Origin: Afipia sp. GAS231 | GTDB lineage: Bacteria > Pseudomonadota > Alphaproteobacteria > Rhizobiales > Xanthobacteraceae | DNA: 64,000 nt | Direction of reading: 5' to 3' | Assembly (NCBI RefSeq): GCF_900103365.1 | Contig: NZ_LT629703.1 | Span: 1,116,001 to 1,180,000 of the forward strand | In this document: in pieces, positions 46,929-55,012 of the stretch | Layout of the letters: each line of letters begins with the position of its first letter | How positions within the stretch are numbered: the stretch's first letter is position 1 | Program-made: the position numbers and the translations under genes | The notes under the pieces: model-generated | The model's database searches: none | The model's input: only the letters and a program-made list of their open reading frames with translations | Told to the model about the DNA's origin: nothing

Positions 46929-47156
46929 TTATTTCGGCTTCTTGGCGGGTTCTGCCGGGCGCGCGACGCCCCAGGGATCGTATTTTTCCTTGGGCTCGGG
47001 AATTCTTTCCAGCGCGGCCTTGTAGGCCTTCTCGTCCACCTTCGGTTTTTCTTCCGTCTTCTGTTTTTGGTCGTCGTGAGGCCGTTTTGCCTGCGCGTTT
47101 GCGGCCGTCGTCGTGAGCAACGCCAGCATGACTGCCGCAATCGTGAAAGTCTTCAT
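46929..47156 (-). CDS. Small exported protein, DPWG-motif family (paralogue 2)
   Basis: A 75-residue protein with a signal peptide (MKTFTIAAVMLALLTTTAANA). The mature part is highly charged (KRPHDDQKQKTEEKPKVDEK) and carries the core KAYKAALERIPEPKEKYDPW followed by G, shared with the protein at 41628. Ends in a short AEPAKKPK tail. GGAGAG lies upstream of ATG 47156. Function unknown. Confidence 0.75.
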   Translation of the reverse strand: MKTFTIAAVMLALLTTTAANAQAKRPHDDQKQKTEEKPKVDEKAYKAALERIPEPKEKYDPWGVARPAEPAKKPK

Positions 47157-47296
47157 CGCGCTGCTCTCCGGCGTCCTGTTCGCTCGAAAATCTACCTTGC
47201 CGCGGGACGATGGCAATCCCGGGCTCGCATTTGTATCGTATTTGTAATGAAGCATAGCCTGTTCCGCCGGCCCCTGTCCGGGGTAAAAAGCCCCCG

Positions 47297-47704
47297 ATGC
47301 GGCGGCACATCGTTCATATCGCGCTGATGGCGGGCGGGGCATTATGGCTGGCGGGGTGCGGCATGGCCGACGTTCGCTCGCCGGTGCCGGAATTCATGCG
47401 CGCCAAGGCCCCCGAACCTGCCCCGCTGGAAGCGCCACCCGACGTCAAGCGGATGCTGGGCGAAAGACTGGACCAGGTCTTTACGGCGGCGTCGCAGCCG
47501 GCGCATGTGCGCGTCTCAGAGCCGCGACACAATCTGCGCGGCCCGGGCTGGACGGCATGCGTCAGGGCCGAGCTGGTATCGGTGACCGGCAAGCCGCTGG
47601 GTACGCAGACCTACCGGATCACCATCGCCGATGGCGTGATTTCAGATCGCCGGCAGGTCGAGGCCGAGGACACCTGCATGACGGAGAATTACGAACTGAT
47701 CTAG
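47297..47704 (+). CDS. Lipoprotein of unknown function
   Basis: A 135-residue protein with a lipobox (LAGC, Cys21). The mature region begins with a Pro-rich linker, then a compact domain RVSEPRHNLRGPGWTACVRA with strands and a second cysteine pair (TACVRA; EDTCMTEN). No clear ribosome site at ATG 47297. Probably an outer-membrane or periplasmic lipoprotein; no family recognised. Confidence 0.72.
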   Translation: MRRHIVHIALMAGGALWLAGCGMADVRSPVPEFMRAKAPEPAPLEAPPDVKRMLGERLDQVFTAASQPAHVRVSEPRHNLRGPGWTACVRAELVSVTGKPLGTQTYRITIADGVISDRRQVEAEDTCMTENYELI

Positions 47705-47928
47705 CATCGCGCTACCGGGCAAAACCCGTTCCCGCTCGAGGATGATCAGCGACGACCGGTTGCCACCGGCCTCATGCTGAACGAGCCGTTAACACGACCG
47801 CTCAAATTCGAGCTTCGCACCAACGGCATTTTCCATTTTTCTGGCTTACCGTTTGCCCGTGAACGCGATGCAACCAAGCGGCGCTGCGGTGCCGCAGGCC
47901 GATAAATCGCGAACGGGGATTTGGGGAA

Positions 47929-49137
47929 GTGGCCGAGATTGCTGAATCAGCAGTGGTCCGTCGTGCATCGACTAGGGATGCCACCCGAACGCGTGCGTCG
48001 GCGGCAGACACCGGCGGCGCGCTGACGCCCCTTGCCGACATTCCCCTGCCGTCATGGCGTGCGCTGTCCGAACGCGCCGCCGAACCCAACGGCTACTATT
48101 TGCCCGACTGGGAACTGGCAGTGAACGCTTCCGCCGGCGGCCGCGGTGGCGTCGCCGCGCTCAGTGCATGGGGCGATGCGTCCCAATTGATCGGGCTGAT
48201 GCCGGTGATCTCACTGTGGCGCGCCTGCAAGATTCCGCTGCCCGCGCTGGTCAGTGCCGATCCCTATGGCACGCTGTCGACGCCGCCGCTCGACCGCGAA
48301 CTGGCGGAAGACGCGGCCGCGGGCCTGCTGCAGCAAGCGCGCCGAGACGGCGCCCATGCACTGATCCTGCGCGATATTTCGCTCGACGGCGCCGCCATGA
48401 AATCCTTCGCAAGTGTTCTGCAGCGCGACGGCATGCAGCCGATCGTGCTGCAGTCGCATGTCCGCGCCTGTCTCGACGCCAGCCGTGATGCCGATGAACT
48501 GCTTCAGGAAGCGCTCGGAGCCAAGAAATTGAAGGACTTGCGCCGCCAGCGCAACCGTCTCGCCGAGCACGGCGCCATCAGGTTCGACGTCGCATGCGAG
48601 CCAAACGATGTCGCAGCGGCGCTCGAGACCTTCCTGAAACTGGAAGCCAGCGGCTGGAAGGGCCAGCGCGGCACTGCGCTCGGACAGCACGCCGGCGATG
48701 CGGCGTTTATCCGTCGCGCCACCGAAGGCCTGGCGGAGACCGGCCAATGCGAGATCGTGACGCTGCGCGCCGGCGACACGCCGGTGGCATCGGCGATCGT
48801 GCTGCGCCATCAGGACCGCGCCTTCTACTTCAAGCTCGGCGTCGACGAGCGTTTCGCGAAATTTTCACCGGGCGTGCAACTGACGCTGGATCTGACCCGG
48901 CATCTCTGCGCCGACCCTTCCATTCGCCTGGTCGATTCCACCGCAAACCCCGGCCATACGATGATCGACCCGATCTGGCGCGGGCGTCTGGCGATCGGCG
49001 ACGTGCTGATCCCGCTACGGCGGCGCGATCCGGTCGTAGCACTCATTCATGCCGCACTTGGCTTGCGCAAGGCGCTCCGCGCGCCGGCGCGCCACCTCGT
49101 TCGCCTGATCCGGAAACATCGGGAGAAATCCTCATGA
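47929..49137 (+). CDS. GNAT-fold acyltransferase, BioF2-like/CelD type
   Basis: A 402-residue protein with two GNAT-like halves, as in the Acetyltransf_6 (BioF2-like) family. The C-terminal half shows the family signature LKLEASGWKGQRGTALGQHA and then FYFKLGVDERFAKFSPGVQL with DSTANPGHTMIDPIW. Such enzymes transfer acyl or aminoacyl groups in polysaccharide, peptide-bridge or lipid modification. The start is GTG 47929 with GGGGAA. It overlaps the cupin gene by ATGA, so the two are translated together. Confidence 0.85.
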   Translation: MAEIAESAVVRRASTRDATRTRASAADTGGALTPLADIPLPSWRALSERAAEPNGYYLPDWELAVNASAGGRGGVAALSAWGDASQLIGLMPVISLWRACKIPLPALVSADPYGTLSTPPLDRELAEDAAAGLLQQARRDGAHALILRDISLDGAAMKSFASVLQRDGMQPIVLQSHVRACLDASRDADELLQEALGAKKLKDLRRQRNRLAEHGAIRFDVACEPNDVAAALETFLKLEASGWKGQRGTALGQHAGDAAFIRRATEGLAETGQCEIVTLRAGDTPVASAIVLRHQDRAFYFKLGVDERFAKFSPGVQLTLDLTRHLCADPSIRLVDSTANPGHTMIDPIWRGRLAIGDVLIPLRRRDPVVALIHAALGLRKALRAPARHLVRLIRKHREKSS

Positions 49138-50078
49138 ACACCGGTACCTCCGTCGCGCCCGTGATCACGGCCGACCGTGACGCGCTCCGGCGCGACTTTC
49201 CGCACAAGCCGTTCGCGATCCGTCACCGGCTGGCCGGGCATCCGCTCTTGATGCTGCCGCGCATCGCGCAGCTCGCCGCTGAACTGCCGCGTGACCTGAT
49301 CGAATACAATTCCGGCAAGGTCGCGATCAGCCAGGACCCGGATGCCATTCCCTCGGTCGATCTCGATCCGGTCGAGATCGTCAAAGGGATCGAGACTGCC
49401 GGCGCCTGGATGGTGCTCAAGCGCGTGGAGAATTCGCCGGAATACCGCGCGCTGCTGGAAGACACGCTGCTGTCGGTTGCCCGCGCGCGCGGCTTCAACA
49501 GCCTGCTCGACGCCGGTTTCGAACAGGTCGAAGGTTTCCTGTTCGTATCGTCGCCGAATTCGACCACGCCGTTCCATCTCGACAGCGAGGACAATTTCTT
49601 CGTCCATGTCCACGGCGAAAAGTTCTTCACGATCATGGACAATAGCGATCGCTCCATCGTCTCCGACGGCGAAATCGAACGCTCGATGACCAAGCATCGC
49701 AACCTGACCTACGACGAAAGCTTTGCGTCGAAGGGCCAGGAATTTCATCTGTTCGCCGGCGACGGCTGCTACGTGCCGTATCAGTGGCCGCATTGGGTGC
49801 GCACATCAGACAGTTTCTCGATCTCGATGGCGATCACCTGGAAGACGCGCGAGGTGCGCCGTCTCAACGACCTGCACTTCTTCAATTCGATGCTGCGCGG
49901 CATCGGCCTGCCGCAACAGCCGCCCGGCCGGCAGCCGGTGCGCGACGCGCTCAAGCTCGCCTTCTACCGCACGGCGACGATGGCGATCCGCCCCTTGCGC
50001 GCTTCGATGGCGATGCGCCGCGTGCTGCGGCGGATCGCGCTGGGTAAACGGGCGAACTACTATCTGAAGGGCACTTGA
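49134..50078 (+). CDS. JmjC/cupin-like oxygenase, coupled to the acyltransferase
   Basis: A 314-residue cupin-like protein of the JmjC/Fe(II)-2-oxoglutarate type. The metal set is visible: His148 and Asp150 in PFHLDSEDNFF and His220 in YQWPHWVR. A conserved HVHGEKFFTIMDN strand follows the first motif. It overlaps the acyltransferase by four bases (ATGA) and is thus likely to act on the same product, for example hydroxylating an acylated metabolite or surface group. That link is inference. ATG 49134 is the only sensible start. Confidence 0.85.
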   Translation: MNTGTSVAPVITADRDALRRDFPHKPFAIRHRLAGHPLLMLPRIAQLAAELPRDLIEYNSGKVAISQDPDAIPSVDLDPVEIVKGIETAGAWMVLKRVENSPEYRALLEDTLLSVARARGFNSLLDAGFEQVEGFLFVSSPNSTTPFHLDSEDNFFVHVHGEKFFTIMDNSDRSIVSDGEIERSMTKHRNLTYDESFASKGQEFHLFAGDGCYVPYQWPHWVRTSDSFSISMAITWKTREVRRLNDLHFFNSMLRGIGLPQQPPGRQPVRDALKLAFYRTATMAIRPLRASMAMRRVLRRIALGKRANYYLKGT

Positions 50079-50091
50079 GCTCCCGACAGCC

Positions 50092-50730
50092 TCACTTCAA
50101 CGGCGAATGCGGCGCCGGCAGCATGATGGTCGAGTGCATCTCCTCGAGGAATCCCGGACCCTTGCTGAGAAATTCCTGCCAGGCCGGGTCCTTCATCGCG
50201 TCGCCGCGGGCCTTGGCGCGGGCGTTCAGGTCGGGATAGGCCCAGATGTGGCAAACTTCATTGGGCTGCCCCGCCTCGGTCTGCCAAAGGCCGACGATCT
50301 TGGAATACTTTTCGCGTTCCGGCAGCACCGCGGTGAAGGCCTCCAGCCATTGCCTGACCGGACCGACGGCCCTGGCGCGATAGTTGCGCAATTCGTAGAT
50401 GTTGCCTGAGGTCGCAGGCGCCACCGGGGGCCTGATGGCGTTGAGCAGGCGGATGTCCTGACGCACCATGATCGGGCGGATCAGCGGAATGTACTCGTTG
50501 TTCCAGCGCGGGTTCTTGGCCAGTTCGCCGCGCAGCCGGGTGCGCTCGTCGTAGCTCGGGTAGCTCCACATGTGCATGACCTGGTTGAGCGGCCCGATCT
50601 CGGTGAACCAGTAGCCTTCGAGCTTGCCGTAATTATCACCGCGGACATCGCGCGACACGGTAGAGGCCGCCTTGACGATATCGCCAAGCGTACCCGGCTT
50701 GACGGTGTAGGTTCGCAATTCATAGAGCAT
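50092..50730 (-). CDS. NIPSNAP-family protein
   Basis: A 212-residue protein with two NIPSNAP/ferredoxin-like repeats: MLYELRTYTVKPGTLGDIVK at the start and NIYELRNYRARAVGPVRQWL about residue 109, each followed by a W/H motif (VMHMWSYPSYDERTRLR; VCHIWAYPDLNARAKAR). GGAGG precedes ATG 50730. Family members are small-molecule- or vesicle-associated with no settled activity. Convergent with the cupin gene. Confidence 0.9.
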   Translation of the reverse strand: MLYELRTYTVKPGTLGDIVKAASTVSRDVRGDNYGKLEGYWFTEIGPLNQVMHMWSYPSYDERTRLRGELAKNPRWNNEYIPLIRPIMVRQDIRLLNAIRPPVAPATSGNIYELRNYRARAVGPVRQWLEAFTAVLPEREKYSKIVGLWQTEAGQPNEVCHIWAYPDLNARAKARGDAMKDPAWQEFLSKGPGFLEEMHSTIMLPAPHSPLK

Positions 50731-50839
50731 GATGCCTCCCGAAATCTTCTGTTGTTGGTTGTTGTGGTTGGTTTTGTAACCCGGCCGCACTCAACCCTGC
50801 TCCGTCAAACGGAGCAAGCCATGGCAGAACCGCTTTTCT

Positions 50840-51505
50840 CTATTCCGCCGCCTGCGCGTTGATCTCGCTGGAGACCTGGCGGATGGCGCGGGCGAGCTGG
50901 TCGGCGGGTTGGGCGCCGGACACCGCGTATTTCTGCGCGAACACGAAGGTCGGCACGCCGGAGATGCCCTTATCGGCGGCTTCCTGCGCCTGTCCGGAGA
51001 TCAGGGCTACGTCCTCGTCGGTTGCAAGACGCTTGCGTACGACATCGGCATCGAGGCCGACATCGGCCGCGGCCTGCACCAGCACGTTGACGTCGGTCAG
51101 ATCGCCGCCGTCGCGAAAGTACAGCTCCATCAGGCGCTGCTTCATCTCGGCTGATTTGCCCTGCGCTTCCGCCCAATGGATCAGGCGATGGCAATCGATG
51201 GTGTTGGGCTGGCGCTTCACCAGTTCGGGCCGGTAGGTCAACCCCTCCTCGCCCGCGGCCGTGACGACGCGGCCGGCAATGCCCTTATAGGCCTCGACCG
51301 AGCCGAACTTGGCGGTGAGATATTCGTCGCGGCTGATGCCCTCGCGCGGCACCCAGTTATTGAGAAAGAACGGCCGCCAGCGCACCTCCACGGGGACGTC
51401 GGGCACCAGCGCCAGCGCGTTCTCGATCCGGCGCTTGCCGATGTAGCACCATGGGCAGACCACGTCGGAGACGATGTCGATCTTCAGCGGCTTCAGGGTG
51501 CTCAT
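50840..51505 (-). CDS. FrnE-like DsbA-family oxidoreductase
   Basis: A 221-residue cytoplasmic thioredoxin-fold protein with active-site CPWC (Cys17, Cys20) in DIVSDVVCPWCYIGKRRIE and the conserved cis-Pro region GVPTFVFAQKYAVSGAQPAD. FrnE proteins have disulfide oxidoreductase or isomerase activity in stress resistance. It has no signal peptide, so it works in the cytoplasm. It lies on the minus strand 94 bases after the XRE regulator gene and 110 bases before NIPSNAP. Confidence 0.92.
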   Translation of the reverse strand: MSTLKPLKIDIVSDVVCPWCYIGKRRIENALALVPDVPVEVRWRPFFLNNWVPREGISRDEYLTAKFGSVEAYKGIAGRVVTAAGEEGLTYRPELVKRQPNTIDCHRLIHWAEAQGKSAEMKQRLMELYFRDGGDLTDVNVLVQAAADVGLDADVVRKRLATDEDVALISGQAQEAADKGISGVPTFVFAQKYAVSGAQPADQLARAIRQVSSEINAQAAE

Positions 51506-51598
51506 CAGCGTCTCCCGGCTTTTTCATTGGAGCATCAAAACGATGCCCGCAAAATAAGCCGAAACTACCGCCAGACAAGGCGCTATTTGAGCAAGGCG

Positions 51599-52420
51599 CT
51601 ATTTAAGATTCGCTGCCATCTCCCGCATCCGCCGCGCGGTCAAGTCGTCGGCGGGAAAGAAGGTCTCCAGCGCCAGTTCCGACAGCGTGATGTCGACCGG
51701 CGTGCCGAAGATCATGGTGGTGGAAATGAAGCTCAGCACGTCGCCGCCGTGCCGCAGCTTGAACGGGATCGCGACATTGTCAGACGACAAGGGCCCCGAT
51801 CGCGCCGGGATCGGATAGGCCTTCAGCTCCTGATACAACTTGAGCAGTTCAGGGTCGGCGGTCGCTTCGCATTGGCGGTGCAGCCGCTCCAGCAAATGGC
51901 TGGTCCACTCGGCCAGATTGGCGGTGCGCGGCGCGAGCGCCTCCGGATGAAAGGCAAGCCTGAGAATATTCAGGGGCTGTCCGAGCAGATGTGGCGCAAC
52001 GCCGTCGAGCAACGGCGCCACCATGCGGTTGGCGGTGACCAGATTCCAGTGCCGGTCATAGGCCAGCGCTGGGTTCGGCTCATGTGCCTTCAGCACCAGA
52101 TCGATCGCGGCCCGCGCCGATTTCAGCGCCGGGTCATCGAGGGCGCGTTGCGGAAAGGCCGGGGCAAAGCCGGCGGCAACCAGCAGGACATTGCGTTCGC
52201 GCAAGGGAACCTCCAGCCGTTCGGCCAGCTTCAGCACCATTTCACGTGACGGCGCGGCGCGGCCGGTTTCGACAAAACTCAGGTGACGCGCGGATATCTC
52301 GGCGTCGCCGGCCAGATCGAGCTGGCTCAGATGACGACGCTGCCGCCATTCGCGCAGATGGTCGCCGATATGGACGGGGTGGGATCGTTCGGCTCGCGCC
52401 GTGGAAGCATGTGCGTTCAT
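51599..52420 (-). CDS. XRE-family regulator with MmyB-like domain
   Basis: A 273-residue regulator. The helix-turn-helix is at about 18-70 (LREWRQRRHLSQLDLAGDAE, then ISARHLSFVETGRAAPSREM), and the C-terminal MmyB-type ligand domain spans about 105-270 with PALAYDRHWNLVTANRMVAP. Divergent by 99 bases from a short helical gene at 52520. An inverted ATTAC-N7-GTAAT lies in between. MmyB-type regulators often control the gene next door. Confidence 0.9.
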   Translation of the reverse strand: MNAHASTARAERSHPVHIGDHLREWRQRRHLSQLDLAGDAEISARHLSFVETGRAAPSREMVLKLAERLEVPLRERNVLLVAAGFAPAFPQRALDDPALKSARAAIDLVLKAHEPNPALAYDRHWNLVTANRMVAPLLDGVAPHLLGQPLNILRLAFHPEALAPRTANLAEWTSHLLERLHRQCEATADPELLKLYQELKAYPIPARSGPLSSDNVAIPFKLRHGGDVLSFISTTMIFGTPVDITLSELALETFFPADDLTARRMREMAANLK

Positions 52421-52454
52421 GGTGAAAACCTACCACGCGGATTTCTTCGCTTCC

Positions 52455-52471
52455 ATTACGTCGGAGGTAAT
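52455..52471. promoter_or_regulatory. Candidate XRE operator
   Basis: ATTAC-GTCGGAG-GTAAT, a 5-7-5 inverted repeat in the gap between the XRE gene and the divergent small gene. Position fits autoregulation; the match is short, so weak support. Confidence 0.3.
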
Positions 52472-52519
52472 CGAATTGGGTCGCTGGGCGGGACATCTTG
52501 GGCATCACAGGAGATGACC

Positions 52520-52741
52520 ATGTTGATGCTTTCCCTCATCCGTCCCCTCGCCGCCGTGGTCCCGTGGACGCTCAAGCTCGGCACCTGGGCGCTGGCACGA
52601 TCGCTTTGCATGCCCGAACCCGTGGTCCACGAGACCAGCGTTTTCGTATTCGCCCACGTGCAGACCTTCGAGAACAAGGTCGGCAAGTCGCTCTGCCCGC
52701 GCCGGCTGCTGCGCCGGCTCCGCGCGTGGCTGCATTCCTGA
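52520..52741 (+). CDS. Small hypothetical protein
   Basis: A 73-residue protein: MLMLSLIRPLAAVVPWTLKL at the start (a hydrophobic helix that may insert in or lie on the membrane), then VFVFAHVQTFENKVGKSLCP and a basic tail RRLLRRLRAWLHS. AGGAG at 52509-52513 sits six bases before ATG 52520. Likely cotranscribed with the membrane protein 58 bases downstream. Divergent from XRE, so a probable target of it. Family not recognised. Confidence 0.6.
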   Translation: MLMLSLIRPLAAVVPWTLKLGTWALARSLCMPEPVVHETSVFVFAHVQTFENKVGKSLCPRRLLRRLRAWLHS

Positions 52742-52799
52742 CGCCGGCAGCGGCGCACTTCCCCACCAACCACCCAAGCAACCGAAGGAGAATACCGTC

Positions 52800-53198
52800 A
52801 TGATCACCCCCTCCACGTTCCTGAGCCGCGCCCTGCTGGCCGACGCCATCTTCAGCGGCGTATCGGCCGCTGGCCTCACGCTCGGCGCCGGCCTGCTCGC
52901 GCCGTTCCTCAATCTGCCGGAAGCGTTGCTGCGCGAGACCGGGCTGTTCCTGATCGCCTATGCCGCGCTGGTGGGTTGGCTGGGCACGCGATCGTCGGTG
53001 CCGAAGGCGCTGGTGTTGATCGTTGTCGCGGGCAACGCAGCGTGGACGCTTGCCAGCATCGCACTGCTGTTCTCGGGTGCGGTCTCGCCAAACCTGCTCG
53101 GTGAAATCGTTGTCGTCGCGCAGGCGATCGCCACCGGCGTGTTCGCCGAGCTGCAATATGTCGGCTTGCGCAGGAGCGGCGGTGTGGTGACAGCTTAA
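52800..53198 (+). CDS. Four-helix small membrane protein
   Basis: A 132-residue inner-membrane protein with about four helices (roughly 8-32, 45-63, 68-92, 98-120). The pattern (LSRALLADAIFSGVSAAGLT, then GLFLIAYAALVGWLG) fits small DoxX-like or DUF-type membrane proteins. AAGGAGAA lies upstream of ATG 52800. It follows the 73-residue gene on the same strand, so the pair may be an operon. Followed by a palindromic repeat. Confidence 0.78.
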   Translation: MITPSTFLSRALLADAIFSGVSAAGLTLGAGLLAPFLNLPEALLRETGLFLIAYAALVGWLGTRSSVPKALVLIVVAGNAAWTLASIALLFSGAVSPNLLGEIVVVAQAIATGVFAELQYVGLRRSGGVVTA

Positions 53199-53199
53199 C

Positions 53200-53314
53200 C
53201 GTCATTGCGAGCCAACGGGTCGCGCGAATGCGCGCCCGATGACAGGCTCCGCGAAGCAATCCATCACCAGCAAGAAAGCATGGATTGCTTCGTCGCTGCG
53301 CTCCTCGCAATGAC
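53200..53314. repeat. Interspersed palindromic repeat, CGTCATTGCGAGC family
   Basis: A 115-base copy bounded by CGTCATTGCGAGC and CTCGCAATGACG, with an insertion (CAACGGGTCGCGCGAATGCG) near the left end and the inner arms GAAGCAATCCAT / ATGGATTGCTTC. Lies between two convergent genes. Confidence 0.85.
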
Positions 53315-53322
53315 GAGGGAGC

Positions 53323-53457
53323 TCAGCTCAACACCAGCGCCGCGATCATTCCGGCAAAGGTCAGCACCAGCCCGATGATCAGCATCGGCACCAGGCTGCT
53401 GCCGGCATAGGGATTGGCCGCCTCTTTGGCGGTCACGCGATCTGCCCGAAAGCTCAT
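53323..53457 (-). CDS. 44-residue single-pass membrane peptide coupled to the haemoglobin gene
   Basis: A short frame whose ATG (53457-53455) overlaps the haemoglobin stop (ATGA), so it is likely translated by coupling. It reads MSFRADRVTAKEAANPYAGS, then one hydrophobic helix (about residues 21-43, LVPMLIIGLVLTFAGMIAAL). AGGAG lies seven bases before the ATG. Small transmembrane peptides next to globins are plausible partners or anchors. It is too short for a 60-residue cut-off. Confidence 0.7.
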   Translation of the reverse strand: MSFRADRVTAKEAANPYAGSSLVPMLIIGLVLTFAGMIAALVLS

Positions 53458-53921
53458 CGGCTGGCTCCTGTTTCAATGCGCCGAAACCGTTCCCCGACAC
53501 CGAGCAGGACGCCCTGCCCGTTGGCGATGCCGAGTTCGAGGCTGGCCGCGATTCGCCGCGCCCGCTCGACGAAATGGGCTGCGGCCGCGGGCGGACAGAT
53601 TTCGCGCGCCGTCGCCTCGAACAGATCGAGCCAGCGGTCGAAATGCGCGGCATCGACCGGCAGCGGCATATGCTTGACCATCGGCGTGCCGTGATAACGG
53701 CCAGACATCAGCGCGACCGATGACCAGAACGCGCACATCTGCGCAAGATGAGGCTCCCAGTCGGCAATACGGGCATCGAACACCGGCGCCAGCACCGCGT
53801 CCGCGCGCACCTTGTCGTAGAAGGCGTGCACCAGGCGCTCGATCATGGCCTCGGTAATCCCTGTCCGTTCGCTGATCTCGGCTGTGATCTGTTCGCGCCG
53901 CTCGGCTCCCGTCACGATCAT
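53454..53921 (-). CDS. Truncated haemoglobin (group III type)
   Basis: A 155-residue 2-on-2 globin. The helical pattern is complete, with YHGTPMVKHMPLPV, in which His84 is the candidate proximal haem ligand, and the distal region FYDKVRADAVLAPVFDAR. Group III globins bind O2 and NO and help detoxify NO. ATG 53921 has GAGGGAA. It is the first gene of a minus-strand operon with the 44-residue peptide, divergent from the NsrR-like gene with a 29-bp palindrome between them, indicating control by NO. Confidence 0.9.
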   Translation of the reverse strand: MIVTGAERREQITAEISERTGITEAMIERLVHAFYDKVRADAVLAPVFDARIADWEPHLAQMCAFWSSVALMSGRYHGTPMVKHMPLPVDAAHFDRWLDLFEATAREICPPAAAAHFVERARRIAASLELGIANGQGVLLGVGERFRRIETGASR

Positions 53922-53937
53922 TTCCCTCGCACATCGC

Positions 53938-53966
53938 TTAAATAGGTATTTGAAATACCTATTTAA
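53938..53966. promoter_or_regulatory. 29-bp palindromic operator (NsrR-type)
   Basis: TTAAATAGGTATTT - G - AAATACCTATTTAA: 14-base arms that are exact complements around one centre base. It lies 17 bases from the haemoglobin start and 44 from the Rrf2 start. NsrR sites have the form of an 11-1-11 inverted repeat with TATTT/AAATA ends, which this matches. Confidence 0.85.
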
Positions 53967-54009
53967 GGCGCTATAGAAGATTTGCAAGCAAAACTTGCGA
54001 GAGGATCCC

Positions 54010-54444
54010 ATGCGCCTGACATCGTTCACGGATTTTGCGTTGCGCGCCCTGATGCGGCTGGCGGGCGAACCGACGCGCTCGTTTGCGACCAACGAAATCG
54101 CGGCCGAGTTCGGCATTTCCCGCAACCATCTGGCCAAGGTGGTGCGCGACCTCGCCGATGGCGGCTTCATCGCGACCCAGCGCGGCGCCGGCGGCGGGTT
54201 CTCGCTCGCACGCTCCGCCCAGTCGATCACGCTTGGCCAGGTCGTGCGGGCGCTGGAAGGGCCGCACGCGCTGGTCGAATGTTTTCGCGACGATGGTGGT
54301 TCGTGCGCGCTGACGCCGCGCTGCCGCCTGAAGGCGAAACTCGCCGCCGCGCGCGAAGCTTTTATGCGCGAACTCGACTCGACGACACTTGAGGAATGCG
54401 CCTATCCCGCACGGGCTGGACGCAGCGCGGCGCCCGCATCATGA
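54010..54444 (+). CDS. NsrR-like Rrf2-family regulator
   Basis: A 144-residue Rrf2 repressor. The winged helix is at about 5-60 (MRLTSFTDFALRALMRLAGE; FGISRNHLAKVVRDLADGGF), followed by Cys91, Cys99 and Cys105 with spacing C-X7-C-X5-C, the iron-sulfur cluster pattern of NsrR. Loss or nitrosylation of the cluster by NO would relieve repression. ATG 54010 has GAGAGGA just upstream. It ends ATGA-coupled to the next gene. Divergent from the truncated haemoglobin gene across the palindrome. Confidence 0.92.
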   Translation: MRLTSFTDFALRALMRLAGEPTRSFATNEIAAEFGISRNHLAKVVRDLADGGFIATQRGAGGGFSLARSAQSITLGQVVRALEGPHALVECFRDDGGSCALTPRCRLKAKLAAAREAFMRELDSTTLEECAYPARAGRSAAPAS

Positions 54445-54731
54445 AACCGATCGAATTCGAAAATGGCGAGGTCGAGATCGATGCATCCATCGTCGCCGAT
54501 GGGCTCGGCGTGACGCTAGCCCTGCTCCAGCAAGGGATGCGCACGGGCAGCATCACCAGCCTTGCCGAGCGCGGCGTCGATGCCGATCAGGGCCGCCATC
54601 GCCTCACCTTCTTCTCCGAACACCGGCGGTTCCGCGTCGTGATCGACGCGTCGGGCGCCGTTATCCAGCGCTCGGCGCTCGACTTTGGTGCCGGATCGCT
54701 GCCGAAATCGGTGCGCAAGCCCGGCGGATGA
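54441..54731 (+). CDS. DUF6522-like protein coupled to the NsrR-like gene
   Basis: A 96-residue soluble protein: MKPIEFENGEVEIDASIVAD at the start, then TLALLQQGMRTGSITSLAERGVDADQGRHR-like central part (about residues 28-57) and a strand FRVVIDASGAV. It resembles DUF6522 proteins that I recall beside nitrosative-stress genes. It shares ATGA with the NsrR-like gene, so both are made together. Role unknown. An in-frame ATG at 54728 (79-residue frame) was not accepted as a gene. Confidence 0.72.
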   Translation: MKPIEFENGEVEIDASIVADGLGVTLALLQQGMRTGSITSLAERGVDADQGRHRLTFFSEHRRFRVVIDASGAVIQRSALDFGAGSLPKSVRKPGG

Positions 54732-55012
54732 AAACCGCGACGCACGCAGCATCGCCAGCTCAGGTGCCGCACATCTGCGCCCAACGGGAACGTTTCGTCC
54801 CGAATCTCTCGTCCAGATGCTTGAAATGGTTTCCAAAAACGAAATTTGCTCCCGATCCATGGTTCGAATTGGGACGGCATATTTGGTTAAACGTAAACCG
54901 GTTCAAAGGTTGCATTTCAACGCTCCATAAACCCGATTCCGATTTTGTTAAGGGCTGCGGGGTCTAATGGCCGCAATTTGGAATTGCGTCGCCGAAACAA
55001 GAAGAAAACTAC

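Noticed and set aside
54728..54967. 79-codon frame starting ATGA-coupled to the DUF6522-like gene
   Set aside because: No family pattern, no ribosome site, unusual composition; may be chance, though the overlap is suggestive.
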